From positions 1-63,181 of the forward strand of contig NZ_JAMXAY010000026.1 in NCBI RefSeq assembly GCF_025460835.1: a stretch of 63,181 nucleotides of DNA. Reading direction: 5' to 3'. Below, in pieces: positions 61,297-63,181 of the stretch. Each line of letters starts with the position of its first letter. Positions within the stretch are counted from its first letter, which is position 1. Below the pieces are notes generated by a model. The model searched no databases. It saw only the letters and a program-made list of their open reading frames with translations, and had not been told where the DNA came from. The DNA comes from Parapedobacter soli (lineage in GTDB: Bacteria; Bacteroidota; Bacteroidia; Sphingobacteriales; Sphingobacteriaceae). A program made the position numbers and the translations under genes.

Positions 61297-61802
61297 TCAA
61301 TTAAATATTCCGTTCATCTCCGTAAGGATTATTGGATTTCCATCGGTCACTACAATGGTATGCTCATGCTGTGCCATATACCCTCCCTTGTTACCAACCA
61401 GCGTCCAGCCATCACTAAGTTCTTCTGTATAAGTCGACGAGGTCGATATAAACGTTTCAATAGCTACGACAGCGTTTTTTTTTAAATCGCCGCTGGTCAA
61501 ATCTATTTTTATAATTCATCAATTCATCAGGCTGTTCATGTAAACTTCTGCCGATTCCGTGTCCACCCAAATTTTTAATGACCTTAAACCCTCTTTTTTT
61601 TGCTTCGGTTTCCATTAGGTATCCTACGTCTGAGATTTTGACGCCGCCTTTAATATGATTTAGGGCTTTCCGCAAGATTTCCTTTGAAGCGTCCACCAAT
61701 TTTTGATGGTGATGAACATCCTCGCCAAGCACAAATGATGCATGCAACAGCGTTACTGGCTTTTTGCATGCCCAATAATTCTGATTTTTGTGTTATCGAC
61801 AT
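61297..61802 (-). pseudogene. map: Type I methionine aminopeptidase remnant (deleted and frameshifted)
   Basis: Three pieces of one gene are readable on the minus strand: MSITQKSELLGMQKASNAVA from the ATG at 61802; SFVLGEDVHHHQKLVDASKE through GGHGIGRSLHEQPDELMNY; and LKKNAVVAIETFISTSSTY to the stop at 61297. About 80 residues holding the first metal ligands are missing between the first two. The last two are separated by a frameshift at a run of nine A (T9 at 61475-61483 on plus); eight A would restore the frame. The protein cannot be a functional aminopeptidase. Confidence 0.8.
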
Positions 61803-61860
61803 CGTTTTTCGTCATTACGAATTCTCTGGCTAAATTAACAAAAAAGGTCATTGAGTAGTC

Positions 61861-61918
61861 GGGGCAATCGCAAACTTGCGCCTCCAGGCGCAGATGTACC
61901 TCTTCGGTCTAACCGACC
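61861..61918 (+). repeat. 58-nt direct repeat, copy 2
   Basis: This copy is identical at 48 of 58 positions to 59237-59294. In frame it reads AIANLRLQAQMYLFGLTD, with an upstream stop and no start codon. It lies 55 bp before the 347-residue unknown gene, and its 3' end overlaps the ACCTTTGT promoter-like motif. Confidence 0.65.
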
Positions 61919-61972
61919 TTTGTGATACGAATACAACAAAAGACATAAACGTAAAAACCAAGCCAAAGAACC

Positions 61973-63016
61973 ATGGTTGAACACGTACGTACACTCGAAA
62001 AGAAATTATCCGAATGGTCGCGGCTAGGCTCCGCAGACCGGCAAGACGGGGACCGGATACAAGAGATCGTCCGGCTTACGGAGGAGGTGTCAGCAGCCTT
62101 CCACCAAAGCCTGGCGCGCTGCGCAACGCCCGACATGCTGGCGCTCCAGTTTAACCAATACCACCATAAGGTAGACCGCCTCATCGACCGGCAGGCATGG
62201 CCAGCCCCAATACGGCAGGCCCTCGATCGGCTGCTCGGCGAGCTGCTGGACGGCCGCGCGGCATTAATCGACGCTGACCGCCCGCTACCGCGCCACGAGC
62301 GCGAGCGCCTCCAGGCGTTGGTAGACCGGCAGCTGCCGGTGATCTGCTCGGCGATCGAGCGGCACGGGCTTCCCGCCGTATACGGCCGGGAAATCCGGCA
62401 CGCCCTGCGCAACCTTTTTGACGAAAAGGCGCTGCCGGAGCTCACCTACCGCCACAAAACCTACGTGCCGTTGCTGATCGGCCAGGCGATGAAGCTGGAT
62501 GCCAAAAGCACCTCCTCCCGCAGGAAGCATCACCTCCTGGAGCTGCTGGTCAACTGCAACCTCAACTACATGGGCATCTTCGAGCGCTGGCGGGAGCGGC
62601 GTGAGGCAGAAATTGCCACAGCGGTGAAACAGGGCGCGGAGGAAACCTGCCTGCAGCAGTGGCAGCAAACGGTCGCACACTTCAACCCCAAGCCGGGCAT
62701 CGCCTTTGATCCGGACAACGGGTCGCTGCATGAACATATGCAAGTCTATCTCCGCGATTGCCGGGAGCGGGTGGATCAGCGGCAACACTTGCTTAGCACC
62801 AACAAACCGTGGGCGCGGCTACTCACAAAATTGCTTATCGGCGACCTAGCCGTGCGCTTCCGCTACTTCTTCCTTGCGGGCGACTTCGACTACCCCACGC
62901 AACAGGACGCTGCCGCCGCTTTCTGCGAGGTATATGAAGGCAAAGGTGGGAAACGGTTATCGGCGCACAGCCTCACCAAGTTCGACAAGGAAGCGCTGTA
63001 CGCGCCAGCACGCTGA
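61973..63016 (+). CDS. Unknown helical protein, truncated by a nonsense codon
   Basis: This 347-residue protein has no signal peptide or membrane segment and is rich in Arg, Leu and Gln, so largely helical. No known motif was recognised; a distant relation to RteC-type regulators of conjugative elements is possible but unsupported. The stop TGA at 63014-63016 replaces the CGA found in tail copy B. Reading through adds a tail beginning FYRLLGRMRKMLEEE and ending PTDSG with TAA at 63089-63091. CCGACCTTTGT precedes it, as before 55992. Confidence 0.65.
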   Translation: MVEHVRTLEKKLSEWSRLGSADRQDGDRIQEIVRLTEEVSAAFHQSLARCATPDMLALQFNQYHHKVDRLIDRQAWPAPIRQALDRLLGELLDGRAALIDADRPLPRHERERLQALVDRQLPVICSAIERHGLPAVYGREIRHALRNLFDEKALPELTYRHKTYVPLLIGQAMKLDAKSTSSRRKHHLLELLVNCNLNYMGIFERWRERREAEIATAVKQGAEETCLQQWQQTVAHFNPKPGIAFDPDNGSLHEHMQVYLRDCRERVDQRQHLLSTNKPWARLLTKLLIGDLAVRFRYFFLAGDFDYPTQQDAAAAFCEVYEGKGGKRLSAHSLTKFDKEALYAPAR

Positions 63017-63091
63017 TTCTACCGCCTACTGGGGCGGATGCGGAAAATGCTGGAGGAAGAATTCAAGTTCAAACCCACGGATAGCGGGTAA
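63017..63091 (+). pseudogene. Detached C-terminal tail (copy C) of the 61973 gene
   Basis: In frame with the 347-residue gene after the TGA, this segment encodes the same tail as copies A and B and ends at TAA (63089-63091). The coding pattern is preserved, so the nonsense change appears recent or the stop is suppressed. Confidence 0.7.
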
Positions 63092-63115
63092 AAAGGCACG
63101 AAAATGAAAAAATAT

Positions 63116-63146
63116 TGGGGAATGGTCGATTCCCCATTTTTTTTTT
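63116..63146 (+). terminator. Intrinsic terminator after the 61973 gene
   Basis: Perfect 8-bp stem TGGGGAAT (63116-63123) and ATTCCCCA (63129-63136) with a 5-nt loop, followed by ten T. It lies just after the natural end of the gene at 63091, showing that the original reading frame extended to that point. Confidence 0.9.
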
Positions 63147-63181
63147 GACCGAAAGCGTAGCAAAAACCGCCTCAAGCGCTC

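Noticed and set aside
55744-63181. A prophage or integrative element
   Set aside because: No integrase, transposase, terminase, relaxase or att-like duplication was recognised; the region is better described as a mosaic of remnants.
1-63181. tRNA, rRNA or CRISPR features
   Set aside because: No cloverleaf, rRNA core or regularly spaced repeat array was found by reading the window.

Overview
The window looks like a chromosome segment from a Bacteroidota, most likely Sphingobacteriaceae (Pedobacter/Parapedobacter-like). Evidence: a complete gldKLMN block of the type IX secretion/gliding machinery, three SusC/SusD pairs in polysaccharide utilisation loci (PULs), a FecI/FecR sigma/anti-sigma pair, a DUF6377-type PUL regulator, and TAnnTTTG -7 promoter boxes ahead of many genes. 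Base composition is moderately GC-rich in the core and visibly more AT-rich in parts of the last 7 kb. No rRNA, tRNA, CRISPR array or recognisable integrase was seen.

Layout. (1) 1-19435 is mostly housekeeping: mrp and a SelW-like Rdx gene (minus strand), an AsmA-like/GT51 transglycosylase, hpt, an alkyltransferase-like protein, a double DUF1080 lipoprotein, a DUF4271 membrane protein with hemD, gldK-gldL-gldM-gldN, a JmjC/cupin-like protein with a 46-residue membrane protein, ridA, recG, a coiled-coil secreted protein and a secreted propeller-like protein. (2) 19537-22417 is a promoter followed by a clear TPP riboswitch and four tightly packed genes: a class I methyltransferase, a PurM/HypE/ThiL-fold protein, a divergent ThiE-like protein and a Trm112-like zinc-ribbon protein. 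It matches no thiamine operon known to me and is the best candidate for an undescribed pathway. (3) 22442-24573 holds a CE15-like esterase, a small lipoprotein and an Smr-domain protein. (4) 24592-36701 is a LacI-controlled arabinoside locus: regulator, FAD oxidoreductase, MFS carrier, SusC, SusD and two tandem GH51 arabinofuranosidases. (5) 37056-47304 is a FecI/FecR-controlled PUL: STN-type SusC, SusD, PKD lipoprotein, HGSNAT-like membrane acetyltransferase and a DUF4874/DUF4832 lipoprotein. (6) 47686-55743 has a DUF6377 regulator, SusC, SusD and a GH27/36-like alpha-galactosidase with a CBM35-like tail. (7) 55744-63181 is a decaying accessory island: repeated gene tails, an AAA/DUF4143 ATPase, a hepT remnant, a Crp/Fnr gene with an in-frame stop, YCII and AraC genes, a PIN toxin-antitoxin pair, a deleted and frameshifted map gene, and a 347-residue unknown whose natural C-terminus lies beyond a nonsense codon.

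Non-coding signals. A hairpin with an invariant 13-nt loop, a covarying stem and a conserved flanking segment occurs three times (about 78-145, 23753-23820, 36777-36843). In all three the T-rich side lies where a transcript would be expected to end. Other candidates are a roughly 55-nt small RNA at 17788-17843, a 17-bp near-perfect palindrome before ridA, a 22-bp bulged hairpin after 47304 and a LacI-type operator at 25662-25688.

Functional names rest on reading motifs and family resemblance by eye. No database search was possible.
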